A stretch of DNA of 64,000 nucleotides from Terriglobia bacterium (GTDB taxonomy: Bacteria > Acidobacteriota > Terriglobia > Acidiferrales > UBA7541). Of this stretch, positions 53,983 through 63,500 are shown one piece after another. The stretch covers positions 164,505 through 228,504 of the forward strand of contig JAIQFB010000002.1 of NCBI GenBank assembly GCA_020073485.1. Reading direction: 5' to 3'. Made by a program: the position numbers and the translations under genes. Below the pieces are notes generated by a model. The model did no database searches. It had not been told where the DNA came from and was given only the letters and a program-made list of their open reading frames with translations. Positions within the stretch are counted from its first letter, which is position 1; each line of letters opens with the position of its first letter.

Positions 53983-54557
53983 TTCTGAGCCTCCTGATGG
54001 ACTGCGCGTGTTCACAGTTAGCTTCCAGACCGGGAAAATGGATGTGATCCGAGTCACCGTTGTGTGTATTCCGATACGGAAATTGCCAGGGGCCTCACTC
54101 AGACTTCCTACCTACTCCATCGCCGTCTCCATCCTTCGACAGCTTGCTTATAGCTGCGATTTATTCAAGAAATTGTGATGTACATTGCCCGCCGAAGTGA
54201 TGAGATCCTTGCCAAGCAAAGGAGGTCTTGTGCAACATGGTAAGCGTGCATCCGGGCATCCCTGAGCGTCTTGGAGCTCGGCCGACTTCATCAAGTCTCA
54301 CGAATCTAGGAGTGCTGGCAGTAGCCAGCCAGGAATCCTCATCCACAAAAAACGGTTGCCAGCGCAAATGCACGCATCGATTTGCACTCGTGCCGCATCA
54401 AAAGAACATAGGCCAGGCAGTAGATCGACAGGCATATTTAAGCTTGATATCTCTCTTATTTTCTAACACATACGATCCGGACTGTCCTCGTTATAACTAG
54501 GCCTCTACTGATCGAAATTGAATCGCTTAGCAACTTGAGCGGACGGAGTAGGTGTAG
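53983..54557. other. Intergenic region between YbaK copy 1 and the sigma factor gene
   Basis: 575 nt. It contains the palindrome at 54043. A strong ribosome site (aaaggaggtc at 54218) precedes an ORF from 54237 of about 88 codons (MVSVHPGIPERLG...) of no recognisable family; I do not call it a gene. Confidence 0.4.
54043..54058. promoter_or_regulatory. CRP/FNR-type palindrome TGTGATCCGAGTCACC
   Basis: TGTGA-N6-TCACC, 60 nt upstream of the start of YbaK copy 1 (minus strand). Confidence 0.6.
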
Positions 54558-56054
54558 GTGATTGTTATGAAATTTGCTTCCAACATCCGGCATGTCCCGG
54601 CAATAAACGAAAGCGACGCTTTCTTGACTGACACGAAACCCACCGAGGTCATGGACGACCAAGGTAGCTCTTTCGGAGAAGCCGAACTTGAGTTGACACC
54701 GGGGATGGAGGATACGCATGATCCGGTGCGGACATATCTCCGCGAAATGGGCACCGTTAAGCTCTTGACCCGGCAGGGCGAAATTGAGCTTGCCAAGCGA
54801 ATTGAGCGTGGAGAGATGCTCGTGTCGAAGGCGGTTTCCCGTTCGCCGCTCGTGGTGAAGGAATTGATTTCGGTTGGAAGAGATCTTTGTAGCGGGACTC
54901 GTGGCGTCAAAGAAGTCCTCCAAATGGATAGCGAGGCCGGGGTCCTTGCCCAAAACGTTGAGGCCAAGCGCGCTCTCTTGACGATCGACAAGATCGAAAA
55001 GTTCCATACCCTCGCAATGAGGCAAGCGGCGAGGCTGAAAAGCGCACCTGAATCAAGAACGAATGTCCACCGGCGCCCAACGTATCGACTGGCGCGGACT
55101 CGTGTCGAGATATCGAGGCTGGTGCGAACGCTGCAGCTCACACCGATGGAGAAAAAACGTCTGCTTGGGGCACTTCGCTTGGCAACCGAACAGTCCTTGG
55201 CAATAGAGCGCAGCAAGTCGCGTTCACCCCGGAACGAGCAGCGGATTGACAAGGCCAGCGGAGTCAGTGTTCCCGAGCTGAAGCGCACGCTTCAGCGTAT
55301 TCGGAAGGGTGAGGCTATCGCCGCACTGGCTAAAAAGGAAATGACGGAAGCCAACCTGCGGCTCGTGGTATCCATTGCTAAACGCTACGTCAATCGCGGA
55401 CTTCCATTCCTTGACTTAATTCAGGAAGGAAATATTGGCTTGATGAGGGCTGTAGATAAGTTCGAGTGGCGCCGCGGCTTCAAATTCTCGACTTACGCAA
55501 CTTGGTGGATTCGTCAGGCTGTTTCGCGCGCAATCGCCGACCACTCTCGCACCATCCGCATTCCGGTACACATGAATGAGACGATGAACCAGTTCCTGCG
55601 CACTACCCAAGAACTCGTCCGCGAGCTGGATCGCAAGCCCACTTCCGAAGAGGTTGCCAAACGAATGGGACTCCCTATAACCAAGATTCGTGAACTGATG
55701 ACAATTGCTCAGGAGCCGATTTCCCTCCAAATGCCAGTCGGTGTGGACGAGGAGTCCCATTTGGGCGACCTTATCGAGGATAAGGAGGCGGTGTCCCCTT
55801 CCGACGCAGTGATTGACGTGAATCTAAGAGAACAAACAGCATCCGTGTTGAAGACGCTCACACCGCGTGAGGAAAAGGTCATCAAGATGCGTTTTGGACT
55901 CGAAGACGGAGAACAGCACACGCTCGAGGAGGTTGGCCAGACGATCGGTGTCACACGCGAGCGCGCCCGCCAGATCGAGGCTGAAATCCTTCGCAATCTT
56001 CGCGCGTCGCCGCGCACGCATGAACTGCGTTCCTTCCTTCGACGAGCATCCTGA
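54558..56054 (+). CDS. Sigma-70 factor of RpoD type (paralog, stress island)
   Basis: 498 aa. It has region 1.2 ([20 protein letters not shown], about 55-87) and a long non-conserved segment. Region 2 (about 264-336) has [19 protein letters not shown] and the -10 recognition helix [15 protein letters not shown]. Region 3 follows, then region 4 (about 433-498) with [14 protein letters not shown] and the -35 helix [20 protein letters not shown]. Only a short N-terminal region takes the place of region 1.1. The conservation equals that of a primary sigma factor, but its context suggests an alternative copy. It starts at GTG 54558 or ATG 54567. Confidence 0.92.
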   Translation: MIVMKFASNIRHVPAINESDAFLTDTKPTEVMDDQGSSFGEAELELTPGMEDTHDPVRTYLREMGTVKLLTRQGEIELAKRIERGEMLVSKAVSRSPLVVKELISVGRDLCSGTRGVKEVLQMDSEAGVLAQNVEAKRALLTIDKIEKFHTLAMRQAARLKSAPESRTNVHRRPTYRLARTRVEISRLVRTLQLTPMEKKRLLGALRLATEQSLAIERSKSRSPRNEQRIDKASGVSVPELKRTLQRIRKGEAIAALAKKEMTEANLRLVVSIAKRYVNRGLPFLDLIQEGNIGLMRAVDKFEWRRGFKFSTYATWWIRQAVSRAIADHSRTIRIPVHMNETMNQFLRTTQELVRELDRKPTSEEVAKRMGLPITKIRELMTIAQEPISLQMPVGVDEESHLGDLIEDKEAVSPSDAVIDVNLREQTASVLKTLTPREEKVIKMRFGLEDGEQHTLEEVGQTIGVTRERARQIEAEILRNLRASPRTHELRSFLRRAS

Positions 56055-56209
56055 GGATCTGTCCGGGCCAATGGAATTAGGTAATGCCATTTTCCGTCTG
56101 GTCCTGAAAAACTTTTTCGGACAGCCGGAGAACACGCCTAATGATAGTTGGTCCCGGTCGGATGAGGAACACACGATGGATCTTGCCTGTAATACCGCTT
56201 ACATGGAAT

Positions 56210-56225
56210 GGTGACCTGGGTCACC
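56210..56225. promoter_or_regulatory. CRP/FNR-type palindrome GGTGACCTGGGTCACC
   Basis: GTGA-N6-TCAC with extended symmetry. It lies 122 nt before the BON protein gene at 56348. Confidence 0.6.
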
Positions 56226-56347
56226 GCGCGCTTTGCGCAGATAGGTAGAAACTACGAGACATAGTAGGTGTTTATGCTCATCGTCAATTAGGAATCGCTG
56301 AGCACAAACTCTTTTGGGCTAACGGAAAGGACAAGAATGGAGGATTT

Positions 56348-57004
56348 GTGAAACCCGATAAACAACTTCAGCGTGATGTATTGGACGAACTGCAATACGA
56401 GCCCAGTGTCGATGCCTCAAAAATCGGGGTGATCGCTCACAACGGGATCGTTAGCCTTACCGGTACCGTGGCAAGCTACGCCGAACAGAATGCGGCGACA
56501 CACGCTGCTGAAAGGGTCGCCGGGGTCAAGGCGGTTACCAACGAGATAAAAGTAGAACTACCTGCTATGCATCAGCGTGACGACGCGGATATCGCTCAGG
56601 CAGTGCTGAATGCACTCAAATGGCATGTCTGGGTACCTCAGGACAGCATTAAAGTGAGCGTGGAGCATGGATGGGTCACGTTGGAAGGTACGGTGAATTC
56701 CAAGTTCCAGCGTAAATCCGCTAATGACGCCGTCCGATACCTGACGGGTGTGAAAGGCGTGATCAATCTAATCACTGTGAAACAGACCGCGATTAGTTCT
56801 TCGGAGGTTAAAACGAAGATTGAGAATGCGTTGCGTCGTGCCACCGAACTAGAGGCGGCACGCATTAACGTTGAAGTCCAAGGAGACAAAGTTATATTAC
56901 GAGGCAACGTCCGTTCGTGGGCCGAACGCGGCGATGCAGAACGTGCTGCTTGGGCCGCACCGGGTGTTGGCCGAGTCGAGGATCACCTCACTATCGCGGC
57001 ATGA
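56348..57004 (+). CDS. Triple BON-domain protein
   Basis: 218 aa. GTG 56348 is chosen because GGAGG lies 4-5 nt before it. Three consecutive BON domains at about 4-72, 78-147 and 150-217 are marked by VIAHNGIVSLTGTVASYAEQ, VEHGWVTLEGTVNSKFQRKS and VQGDKVILRGNVRSWAERGD. No signal peptide is visible, so it is probably cytoplasmic, unlike OsmY. BON domains bind phospholipids; OsmY-type relatives protect against osmotic stress. Confidence 0.9.
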   Translation: MKPDKQLQRDVLDELQYEPSVDASKIGVIAHNGIVSLTGTVASYAEQNAATHAAERVAGVKAVTNEIKVELPAMHQRDDADIAQAVLNALKWHVWVPQDSIKVSVEHGWVTLEGTVNSKFQRKSANDAVRYLTGVKGVINLITVKQTAISSSEVKTKIENALRRATELEAARINVEVQGDKVILRGNVRSWAERGDAERAAWAAPGVGRVEDHLTIAA

Positions 57005-57332
57005 CGAGGTTCGTCAGACCGCAGATTGCTGAAAATTCGAATCCCGATGGCGGCGTTGTCGCGGACCAGATGCGCAACGGTATCGGGAATTTCGGACTCG
57101 ATGTTGCATAAGGTGAGTATGCAGGCCTGGTGGCGGGCGGTATCGTCGACCCAACCAAGGTTGTCCGAACGGCGCTTAGAACGCCATCGATGTAGCCAAC
57201 GTGCTTCTTCTGACCGAGGCTCCACTCACAGAAATACCCGGACCGGAAAAGGAGCGCGCCCGAAACCACGAGATGTCGATAGGGTACTGATATTTTATTG
57301 TTCGCCAAAATGTTCTCTCAGTTGAGGTGAAT
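57005..57332 (+). other. Intergenic region before the zinc-ribbon/UspA pair
   Basis: 328 nt. No gene and no CRP-type palindrome were found. The short minus-strand ORFs here lack coding character. Confidence 0.4.
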
Positions 57333-57542
57333 ATGACCGCTTACAAAACCAAGAATGCAGATAAATCGTCGATTCCGGTTGGCTCCGAGAGTCAGCAGGC
57401 GCCCTGTCGTATTTGTGGCCAGCCCTCCGAAGAAAGTATCTGCCCTGCATGTGCGGGTAAAATTCGCGCTGAGGCCGTGGCTAATACTGTCGGAGAAGCG
57501 CCAAAAGCACGGTCTAAACCAGGGCGCAGGAGAGCAAAGTGA
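57333..57542 (+). CDS. Zinc-ribbon miniprotein coupled to UspA
   Basis: 69 aa from ATG 57333 (GAGG 5 nt before; GTG 57327 is possible). Two CxxC knuckles (CRICG and CPACAGK) spaced 11 residues apart form a likely zinc ribbon. A basic tail (KARSKPGRRRAK) follows. Its stop overlaps the GTG of the UspA gene (GTGA), so translation is coupled. Function unknown; it may bind nucleic acid or ribosomes, judging from charge and zinc site only. Confidence 0.75.
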   Translation: MTAYKTKNADKSSIPVGSESQQAPCRICGQPSEESICPACAGKIRAEAVANTVGEAPKARSKPGRRRAK

Positions 57543-57982
57543 AAATCCTGCTTGCAATTGATGATTCCAAATTCTCCGAGGCCGCGGTCGAAGCGGTAAC
57601 CCGCCAAGCCACACCTCAGGAGACGGAAGTAAGAGTGCTTCATGTAATCGAACCCATTCCTATTTATCCTGATGGCCAGGCTTGGAGATACGGCCCGGAA
57701 GCCTTGCACGTATCGGACGAACAACGTAAGGAAGCCGAAGGATTGGTCGCGCGGGCCGGTGATTCGCTGCGCGAAAAGAACTTCAAAGTGATGACAGCCG
57801 TCGAGGTGGGAAATCCGAAAGTAGTAATCATCGATTCCGCTACAGAATGGCACGCCGACTTGATTGTTATGGGCTCGCACGGACGAAAAGGCTTGAGCCG
57901 CTTCTTCCTGGGAAGCGTGTCGGATGCGGTTGCACGCCATGCACATTGCTCGGTGCAGATCGTCCGAGTCCCAAGCCACTGA
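57539..57982 (+). CDS. Universal stress protein UspA family, copy 2
   Basis: 147 aa from GTG 57539, overlapping the zinc-ribbon gene by 4 nt. It has KILLAIDDSKFSEAAVEAV and the ATP motif GSHGRKGLSRFFLGSVSDAV. It differs from copy 1 in the central region (YPDGQAWRYGPEAL), so the two are separate paralogs and not a recent duplication. Confidence 0.93.
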   Translation: MKILLAIDDSKFSEAAVEAVTRQATPQETEVRVLHVIEPIPIYPDGQAWRYGPEALHVSDEQRKEAEGLVARAGDSLREKNFKVMTAVEVGNPKVVIIDSATEWHADLIVMGSHGRKGLSRFFLGSVSDAVARHAHCSVQIVRVPSH

Positions 57983-58018
57983 GCATTGATGTTCAACGAA
58001 TCGACCGCTGGGGCGTAT

Positions 58019-58546
58019 TTACTTTCCGCCACCTTCCTCGGTCGAAAGCACATCTTGCAAGTCGTCTTCTCTGATCACGTTTCCTCTATTGGCGAACGAG
58101 CAGATCCGCGGCTTCACCAAGTGCACGAAATCGGCATTGCCCATACGAATGCCATCGGAGAGAGTCCCGGCACTGAAAACGATCTCTGGGTCCTCTGCCA
58201 ACGCCTCATCTAGGTATACAGGCAAACCATAGAGTTCACCAAAGGGAGGCACCGCGCCGGACTGGCAATCAGGGAACAACTCAGAGCATTCCTCCTCTCC
58301 AATGAGTTGCACTGGCGCGCCAACTAAACCAGCTAGCTTTTCCAGGTCGACACGGTAGGAAGCCGGGAGTACCGCAAGCACAACTTGCTTTCCGGCGCGC
58401 AGCGCTACTGTCTTTGCTACTTCTCTTCCAGGAACATGAAGGAGCGAAGCGGCATATTGCGAGCTGCGTGCAGGAATATGCGGGATCCGAGTATAAGAAA
58501 CATGGGCTTGCTCCAAATGCGCCTTCAAACGCGATGGCATTGTCAT
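58019..58546 (-). CDS. YbaK/ProX-type aminoacyl-tRNA deacylase, copy 2
   Basis: 175 aa from ATG 58546, with AGGAGG 5 nt upstream. It carries HIPARSSQYAASLLHVPGRE, VAKTVALRAGK, LAVLPASYRVDLEKL and PPFGELYGLPVYLDEAL, about two-thirds identical to copy 1 by eye. Its C-terminus is 20 residues longer (VIREDDLQDVLSTEEGGGK), an acidic tail absent in copy 1. A CRP-type palindrome lies 93 nt upstream (58640). Confidence 0.9.
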   Translation of the reverse strand: MTMPSRLKAHLEQAHVSYTRIPHIPARSSQYAASLLHVPGREVAKTVALRAGKQVVLAVLPASYRVDLEKLAGLVGAPVQLIGEEECSELFPDCQSGAVPPFGELYGLPVYLDEALAEDPEIVFSAGTLSDGIRMGNADFVHLVKPRICSFANRGNVIREDDLQDVLSTEEGGGK

Positions 58547-58639
58547 TGTGCCCTCCTGCAGATCTTCTCTTTTGCGGACCTCGACCCTCTCTGTTTCGTG
58601 CTTCCAGTCCAATTCTTAATCGGCTGTTACGGGGACGGC

Positions 58640-58655
58640 TGTGACCTGAATCACC
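58640..58655. promoter_or_regulatory. CRP/FNR-type palindrome TGTGACCTGAATCACC
   Basis: TGTGA-N6-TCACC, 93 nt upstream of YbaK copy 2 (minus strand). A second site (58700) is 60 nt away, matching six helical turns between centres. Confidence 0.6.
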
Positions 58656-58699
58656 CATCATTGCCTTTTCCCAGTCGGATGTAGCCACACACATGTGGG

Positions 58700-58715
58700 C
58701 GTGATTTGTGTCACA
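58700..58715. promoter_or_regulatory. CRP/FNR-type palindrome CGTGATTTGTGTCACA
   Basis: GTGA-N6-TCACA in the divergent spacer. It lies 89 nt upstream of the basic-protein gene (plus strand) and may serve YbaK copy 2 as well. Confidence 0.6.
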
Positions 58716-58804
58716 GCTTTCGATGAGAGGCCAAGTCATGCTGCGTTTGATCTTGGATTTTGGAAATCACGGACCATGCGGAAGGAACTCAGACGTCAAA
58801 ACAT

Positions 58805-59086
58805 ATGGCAAAGCACCACAAGAAGGCACCGAAAGCGGTGCGTGCAGCGCGACCTGTGAGGAGGGCGCACGGCAAGAAGTCAACTCGGGTGAAGAAGGCT
58901 GTCTCGCAGCAGGACCACGTCCTCCGCAAAGTTGCGGTCGAACAGCAAGGCTTTGAACCGGATGCGGCAGAACTCCAGTTGGTCGATCTTGCGGCTCTTG
59001 TCCAGAAGGCAGAGACTGTCGCAAGTGTGGTCGAGGTGTACGAGGTAGAAGTCGCCGGGCAAAATGAGGAGCCGAACTTACGCTAG
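58805..59086 (+). CDS. Small Lys/Arg-rich histone-like protein
   Basis: 93 aa. The N-terminal 35 residues are extremely basic with Lys/Ala/Pro (HHKKAPKAVRAARPVRRAHG and KKSTRVKKAV), like H1-type or HU-tail DNA-binding segments. The C-terminal half is acidic and hydrophobic (AAELQLVDLAALVQKAETVA). The start at ATG 58805 has no close ribosome site; TTG 58760 in the same frame is possible. No defined family. Likely nucleic-acid-binding, from charge only. Confidence 0.5.
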   Translation: MAKHHKKAPKAVRAARPVRRAHGKKSTRVKKAVSQQDHVLRKVAVEQQGFEPDAAELQLVDLAALVQKAETVASVVEVYEVEVAGQNEEPNLR

Positions 59087-59292
59087 AGGATAGCGACTAA
59101 AGGCAGGTCGCTGGATTGATTACTTCGTAGGTCGATGTCAGACGCGACACTAGCCGCCAGTGGCAGCACGCAAAGGCGAATATAAAGTTTAGCGTATTGG
59201 TGCTTCGCCACGACGGGACCATCGCTCGCAATAGATCGCTCGATCCTAAGGTTATGTCCGCCAACACTGAGGAACAGGAAGGGTTAGATTAC

Positions 59293-60687
59293 ATGAGAGC
59301 TGCACAGTCGTCCACGGACGCACAACTTGGCGATGCGACTGGGCGGAACATTAATTGCAATCGAGCGCTGTTTACGGACCTGTACGAATTGACCATGGCT
59401 CAGGCGTATCAAGCCGAGCACATGGATCAACTAGCGGTCTTCGAACTTGCCTTTCGCGAAATGCCGCGGAATCGGAACTATATTGTTGCGGCCGGATTCC
59501 AAGACGTTCTTGATTTCTTGACCGGCTTCCATTTTTCGGGCGAAGATCTCGGCTTTTTGAGTAAAAGCGGCGACTTTTCAGAGGCGTTTCTCAATTGGTT
59601 GGAACGTCTCAGATTCACCGGGAATGTGTTTGCAGTGCCTGAGGGAACCCTTGTCTTCCCCAACGAGCCTCTCCTCCAGGTGATTGCGCCAATCACTGAA
59701 GGGCAACTGATAGAAACGTTCGTGCTGAACCAGATTCATTTCCAGAGCGTCGCGTCCACCAAGGCTGCGCGTGTCGTCGCGGCTGCTCAGGGCCGGACAA
59801 TAGTCGACTTCGGCTCGCGGCGTTCTCATGGAGTGGACGCCGCCCTCAAAGTCGCACGAGCCACCTACCTTGCCGGGGGCGACGGAACCTCAAATGTGCT
59901 GGCCGGCAAAATTTACGGCATTCCGACGTTTGGCACCATGGCGCACAGTTACATCCAAGCGCATGACGAAGAATCCACATCCTTCGATTCTTTTGCGAGA
60001 CTCTACCCGGACACCACGCTGCTCGTAGATACGTACGACACACTTGCCGGTGTACGTAAGGTCATCGAACTGAGCCAGAAACTTGGGGGCCACTTCCAAG
60101 TGCGTGCCGTGCGACTCGACTCCGGTGACTTGGGCAGCTTGGCCGTGGATACACGCCGAATGCTGGATGAGGCAGGACTGCAAAGGGTAAAGATCTTCGC
60201 ATCGAGCGGCCTCGACGAATATAAGATTCAGGATCTGATGAGCTCCGGCGCACCGATTGATGCGTTTGGCGTCGGAACCAAACTGGCCGTAATCGCCGAC
60301 GCGCCGGACCTCGACATGGCTTACAAGCTGGTGGAATATGGCGGCAAAGGGCGGTTGAAACTCTCGGCGAAAAAGTTGTTATACCCGGGCCGCAAACAGG
60401 TCTTTCGGCAAATTGAAAATGGGCAAATGGTACGAGATGTGATTGGGCGGTTTGACGAACCACTCGCTGGCGAACCGCTGCTGAAGCCTCTCATGGTCCG
60501 TGGGCAGCCGGTCACCCGAATCGAATTGACGGAATCCCGCAGGCGCCTGCAGTCCGAGATTAAAAGACTGCCGGATCACCTTCACGGGTTGCAATCGGCG
60601 CCGGCTCCGTATCCTGTTCATTTCAGTGAGCAATTGAAGTCTGATCTCAACGCGATTCGCCGGGAGCTCGGGTTTGGCGACACTTGA
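59293..60687 (+). CDS. pncB: Nicotinate phosphoribosyltransferase
   Basis: 464 aa from ATG 59293, with GGAAGGG 9 nt upstream; starts at 59254 and 59197 are also open. It makes nicotinate mononucleotide from nicotinate, PRPP and ATP (NAD salvage). Motifs: FTDLYELTMAQAYQ, FELAFREMPRNRNYIVAAG, FGSRRSHGVDAA, the phosphorylatable-His region GTMAHSYIQAH, LVDTYDT and RLDSGDLG, and DAFGVGTKLAV. Placement in the stress island suggests NAD supply during recovery or low oxygen (inference). Confidence 0.94.
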   Translation: MRAAQSSTDAQLGDATGRNINCNRALFTDLYELTMAQAYQAEHMDQLAVFELAFREMPRNRNYIVAAGFQDVLDFLTGFHFSGEDLGFLSKSGDFSEAFLNWLERLRFTGNVFAVPEGTLVFPNEPLLQVIAPITEGQLIETFVLNQIHFQSVASTKAARVVAAAQGRTIVDFGSRRSHGVDAALKVARATYLAGGDGTSNVLAGKIYGIPTFGTMAHSYIQAHDEESTSFDSFARLYPDTTLLVDTYDTLAGVRKVIELSQKLGGHFQVRAVRLDSGDLGSLAVDTRRMLDEAGLQRVKIFASSGLDEYKIQDLMSSGAPIDAFGVGTKLAVIADAPDLDMAYKLVEYGGKGRLKLSAKKLLYPGRKQVFRQIENGQMVRDVIGRFDEPLAGEPLLKPLMVRGQPVTRIELTESRRRLQSEIKRLPDHLHGLQSAPAPYPVHFSEQLKSDLNAIRRELGFGDT

Positions 60688-60752
60688 ACCGCATGGAGGC
60701 ACGATGGCTTCCATTTGGATTTCCTGGGCGAGTCGATTGATGGCGAGGTTGC

Positions 60753-63500
60753 ATGACACGAGAAGAGATACGTTTGAAGGAATCCAAAGCAGGCCGTGTT
60801 GATTGGAAACAGTGGGGCCCTTACGTCAGCGAACGCGCGTGGGGCACAGTGCGAGAAGATTACTCGGCCGAAGGCACGCCCTGGGAGTACTTCCCGCACG
60901 ATCATGCCCGGTCGAGAGCCTACCGCTGGGGCGAAGACGGCCTCGCCGGTATCTGCGATCGCCGTCAATTAGTATGTTTCGCCATTGCGCTATGGAACGG
61001 TCACGATCCCATCCTTAAGGAGCGACTGTTCGGGCTTACAAACAGCGAGGGAAAGCACGGCGAAGATGTCAAAGAGTACTACTTCTATTTAGACTCGACG
61101 CCAACGCATTCCTACATGAAATATTTGTATAAGTATCCCCAGGCCCCCTTTCCGTATGACTTGCTAATTCAGGGCAATCGCCGGCGGAGTCATGCGGAAC
61201 CGGAGTACGAATTGCTGGACACCGGTGCATTCAACCAAGGCCGCTATTTCGATATCTTCGTGGAATACGCCAAGGCGGCCGCCGAAGACATTCTAATTCG
61301 CGTCACGGTGACGAATCGGAGCGCAAAGGCAGCAACGCTCGATTTGCTGCCCACGATCTGGTTCCGAAATACTTGGTCGTGGGGACTCGATGTACGTCGG
61401 CCTCAGCTCCAGGCCGACGAGCCACTGCCGGATGCCAAGACAATTCGCCTCAGCCACTTTGATATGGGTGAACGCTGGCTCTTGTGCGAGGGTGGGCCAG
61501 AATTGTTGTTCGTAGAAAACGAGACCAACTTGCAGCGGCTCTTCCACGTCGAAAACCGCACCCGCTACGTGAAGGACGGAATCAACAACTATGTCGTCGG
61601 CGGCGCGCGGGAGGCAGTCAACGCGCAATCCTTCGGAACCAAAAGCGCGGCTCGCTACCACCTTCGCATCGGCGGAGGTGAATCCTCGACCGTCAAGTTA
61701 CGCCTAACCCCGAATAAGCCACAGGAACGCATGTTCGGGAAGAAGTTCGACGAATTGTTTTCGGCACGCATCTTGGAGGCCAATGAATTTTATGATGCGA
61801 TTGCTCCGTGTGGCCTCAGTGAAGATGCGCGTCGTGTCCAGCGCCAGGCGTTCGCAGGCATGCTCTGGAGCAAGCAATTCTACCATTATGACGTCCAGCG
61901 GTGGCTTCGGGGCGACCCGGCGGGACCAGAGCCTCCGCGCCGACGACAGCGCGGTCGCAACAGCGGGTGGACCCACCTTCACAACGCCGACGTCCTTTCC
62001 ATGCCTGACAAATGGGAGTACCCGTGGTATGCCGCATGGGATCTTGCCTTCCATGGCATCACTCTTGCCCTCATCGATCCGGATTTCGTCAAGGAACAAC
62101 TCATTCTTCTCCTCCGAGAACGGTACATGCATCCGAACGGGCAATTGCCTGCCTGCGAATGGAACTTCTCGGATGTCAATCCTCCTGTTCATGCCTGGGC
62201 GGCGTGGCGCATTTATAAGATCGAGGAGGAGCATTTCCAATGCCGTGACCGTCGATTCCTCGAACGTGTCTTTCATAAACTCCTGTTGAACTTCACGTGG
62301 TGGGTGAATCGCAAAGACGAGGAAGGAAATAATATCTTCCAGGGCGGTTTTTTGGGCCTGGACAATATCGGGGTCTTCGACCGCAGCGCGACGTTGCCGG
62401 CTGGCGGCAGTATAGAGCAATCGGATGCGACCAGTTGGATGGGAATGTACTGCCTGAATATGATGACTATCGCCTTGGAACTGGCCCGGGAAAATCCCGC
62501 GTATGAGGATGCAGCGTCAAAATTCCTCGAGCATTTTGCATATATCTCTCGTGCAACAAACAATCTCGCCGGGCAAGGCATTGAACTTTGGGACCGGAAG
62601 GAGGGATTCTACTATGACGTGCTGCGTCTGCCGGGTCGCAAGTCATCACCGATGCGCGTGCGCTCAATGGTGGGCTTGATCCCGTTGTTCGCGGTCGAGA
62701 CCCTTGAGTCAGAACTCATTGATACGCTCCCTGGCTTCAAGCGGCGCATGCAATGGTTCATCGAGAATCTACCCGAGTTTGGCGCCAGCATCGAGACTCA
62801 AACTACGGCGACGAACATCAGACGGTTTCTGTCGCTCGTCAGCCGCGACCGACTGCGCCGCGTGCTGAGCATCCTCCTGGATGAAGCGGAGTTTCTGTCG
62901 TCATATGGGATTCGATCTCTCTCCCGCATTCACCGGAATCGCCCTTACACGCTTCAAGTGGATAGCATGAAACGACGCGTCGGATATGAACCTGCTGAGT
63001 CGGAGACTGCGCTCTTCGGCGGCAACTCAAACTGGCGAGGCCCCATCTGGTTCCCACTCAATTTCTTGATTATCGAATCGCTTCAAAAGTTCCATCGTTT
63101 TCTGGGTGATGACTTCCAGATCGAATGCCCAACAGGGTCTGGGCGCCTGATGAACCTCTCGCAAGTCAGCATCGAACTCGAGCGACGGCTGCTTCGAATC
63201 TTCTTGCGTGACGATCGTGGGCGGCGCCCCGTATATGGGATGGTCGAGAAGTTTCAGCAGGACCCGCATTGGCGAGATTTGGTGCTATTTTTCGAATGCT
63301 TCCACGGTGACAATGGAAGCGGCCTCGGAGCCAGCCATCAGACCGGCTGGACAGGACTGATCGCCAATTTGATTCAACAAAGTTGGGCGCGACAGACTGA
63401 AGCCGGTGTTTCGGAAGTTGGTGGTTCGCTTGACGTGGATGACACCACCAGCCACTTCAATCAAGAAAAAGGGGAATTCCATGGCAATTTTGAAGGGTAG
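60753..63500 (+). CDS. GH63-like / MGH1-type glycoside hydrolase
   Basis: 915 aa, no signal peptide. The N-terminal half is beta-rich (residues 1-330; [39 protein letters not shown]). The C-terminal half is a helical toroid with the GH63-type blocks [54 protein letters not shown] and [16 protein letters not shown]. Likely catalytic acids lie in the AAWDLAFH and EWNFSD segments. Relatives cleave glucosyl- or mannosylglycerate-type and other alpha-glucosides, so a cytoplasmic compatible-solute or storage-sugar hydrolase is plausible. Its 3' end overlaps the rubrerythrin gene by 20 nt. Confidence 0.88.
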   Translation: MTREEIRLKESKAGRVDWKQWGPYVSERAWGTVREDYSAEGTPWEYFPHDHARSRAYRWGEDGLAGICDRRQLVCFAIALWNGHDPILKERLFGLTNSEGKHGEDVKEYYFYLDSTPTHSYMKYLYKYPQAPFPYDLLIQGNRRRSHAEPEYELLDTGAFNQGRYFDIFVEYAKAAAEDILIRVTVTNRSAKAATLDLLPTIWFRNTWSWGLDVRRPQLQADEPLPDAKTIRLSHFDMGERWLLCEGGPELLFVENETNLQRLFHVENRTRYVKDGINNYVVGGAREAVNAQSFGTKSAARYHLRIGGGESSTVKLRLTPNKPQERMFGKKFDELFSARILEANEFYDAIAPCGLSEDARRVQRQAFAGMLWSKQFYHYDVQRWLRGDPAGPEPPRRRQRGRNSGWTHLHNADVLSMPDKWEYPWYAAWDLAFHGITLALIDPDFVKEQLILLLRERYMHPNGQLPACEWNFSDVNPPVHAWAAWRIYKIEEEHFQCRDRRFLERVFHKLLLNFTWWVNRKDEEGNNIFQGGFLGLDNIGVFDRSATLPAGGSIEQSDATSWMGMYCLNMMTIALELARENPAYEDAASKFLEHFAYISRATNNLAGQGIELWDRKEGFYYDVLRLPGRKSSPMRVRSMVGLIPLFAVETLESELIDTLPGFKRRMQWFIENLPEFGASIETQTTATNIRRFLSLVSRDRLRRVLSILLDEAEFLSSYGIRSLSRIHRNRPYTLQVDSMKRRVGYEPAESETALFGGNSNWRGPIWFPLNFLIIESLQKFHRFLGDDFQIECPTGSGRLMNLSQVSIELERRLLRIFLRDDRGRRPVYGMVEKFQQDPHWRDLVLFFECFHGDNGSGLGASHQTGWTGLIANLIQQSWARQTEAGVSEVGGSLDVDDTTSHFNQEKGEFHGNFEG

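Noticed and set aside
54237..54500. 88-codon ORF behind a strong AAAGGAGG site
   Set aside because: No family resemblance, composition not coding-like, and spacing to the ATG is long (11 nt); kept only as a remark.
57020..57060. tRNA-like TTCGAATCCC string
   Set aside because: No cloverleaf arms fit around it; chance match.
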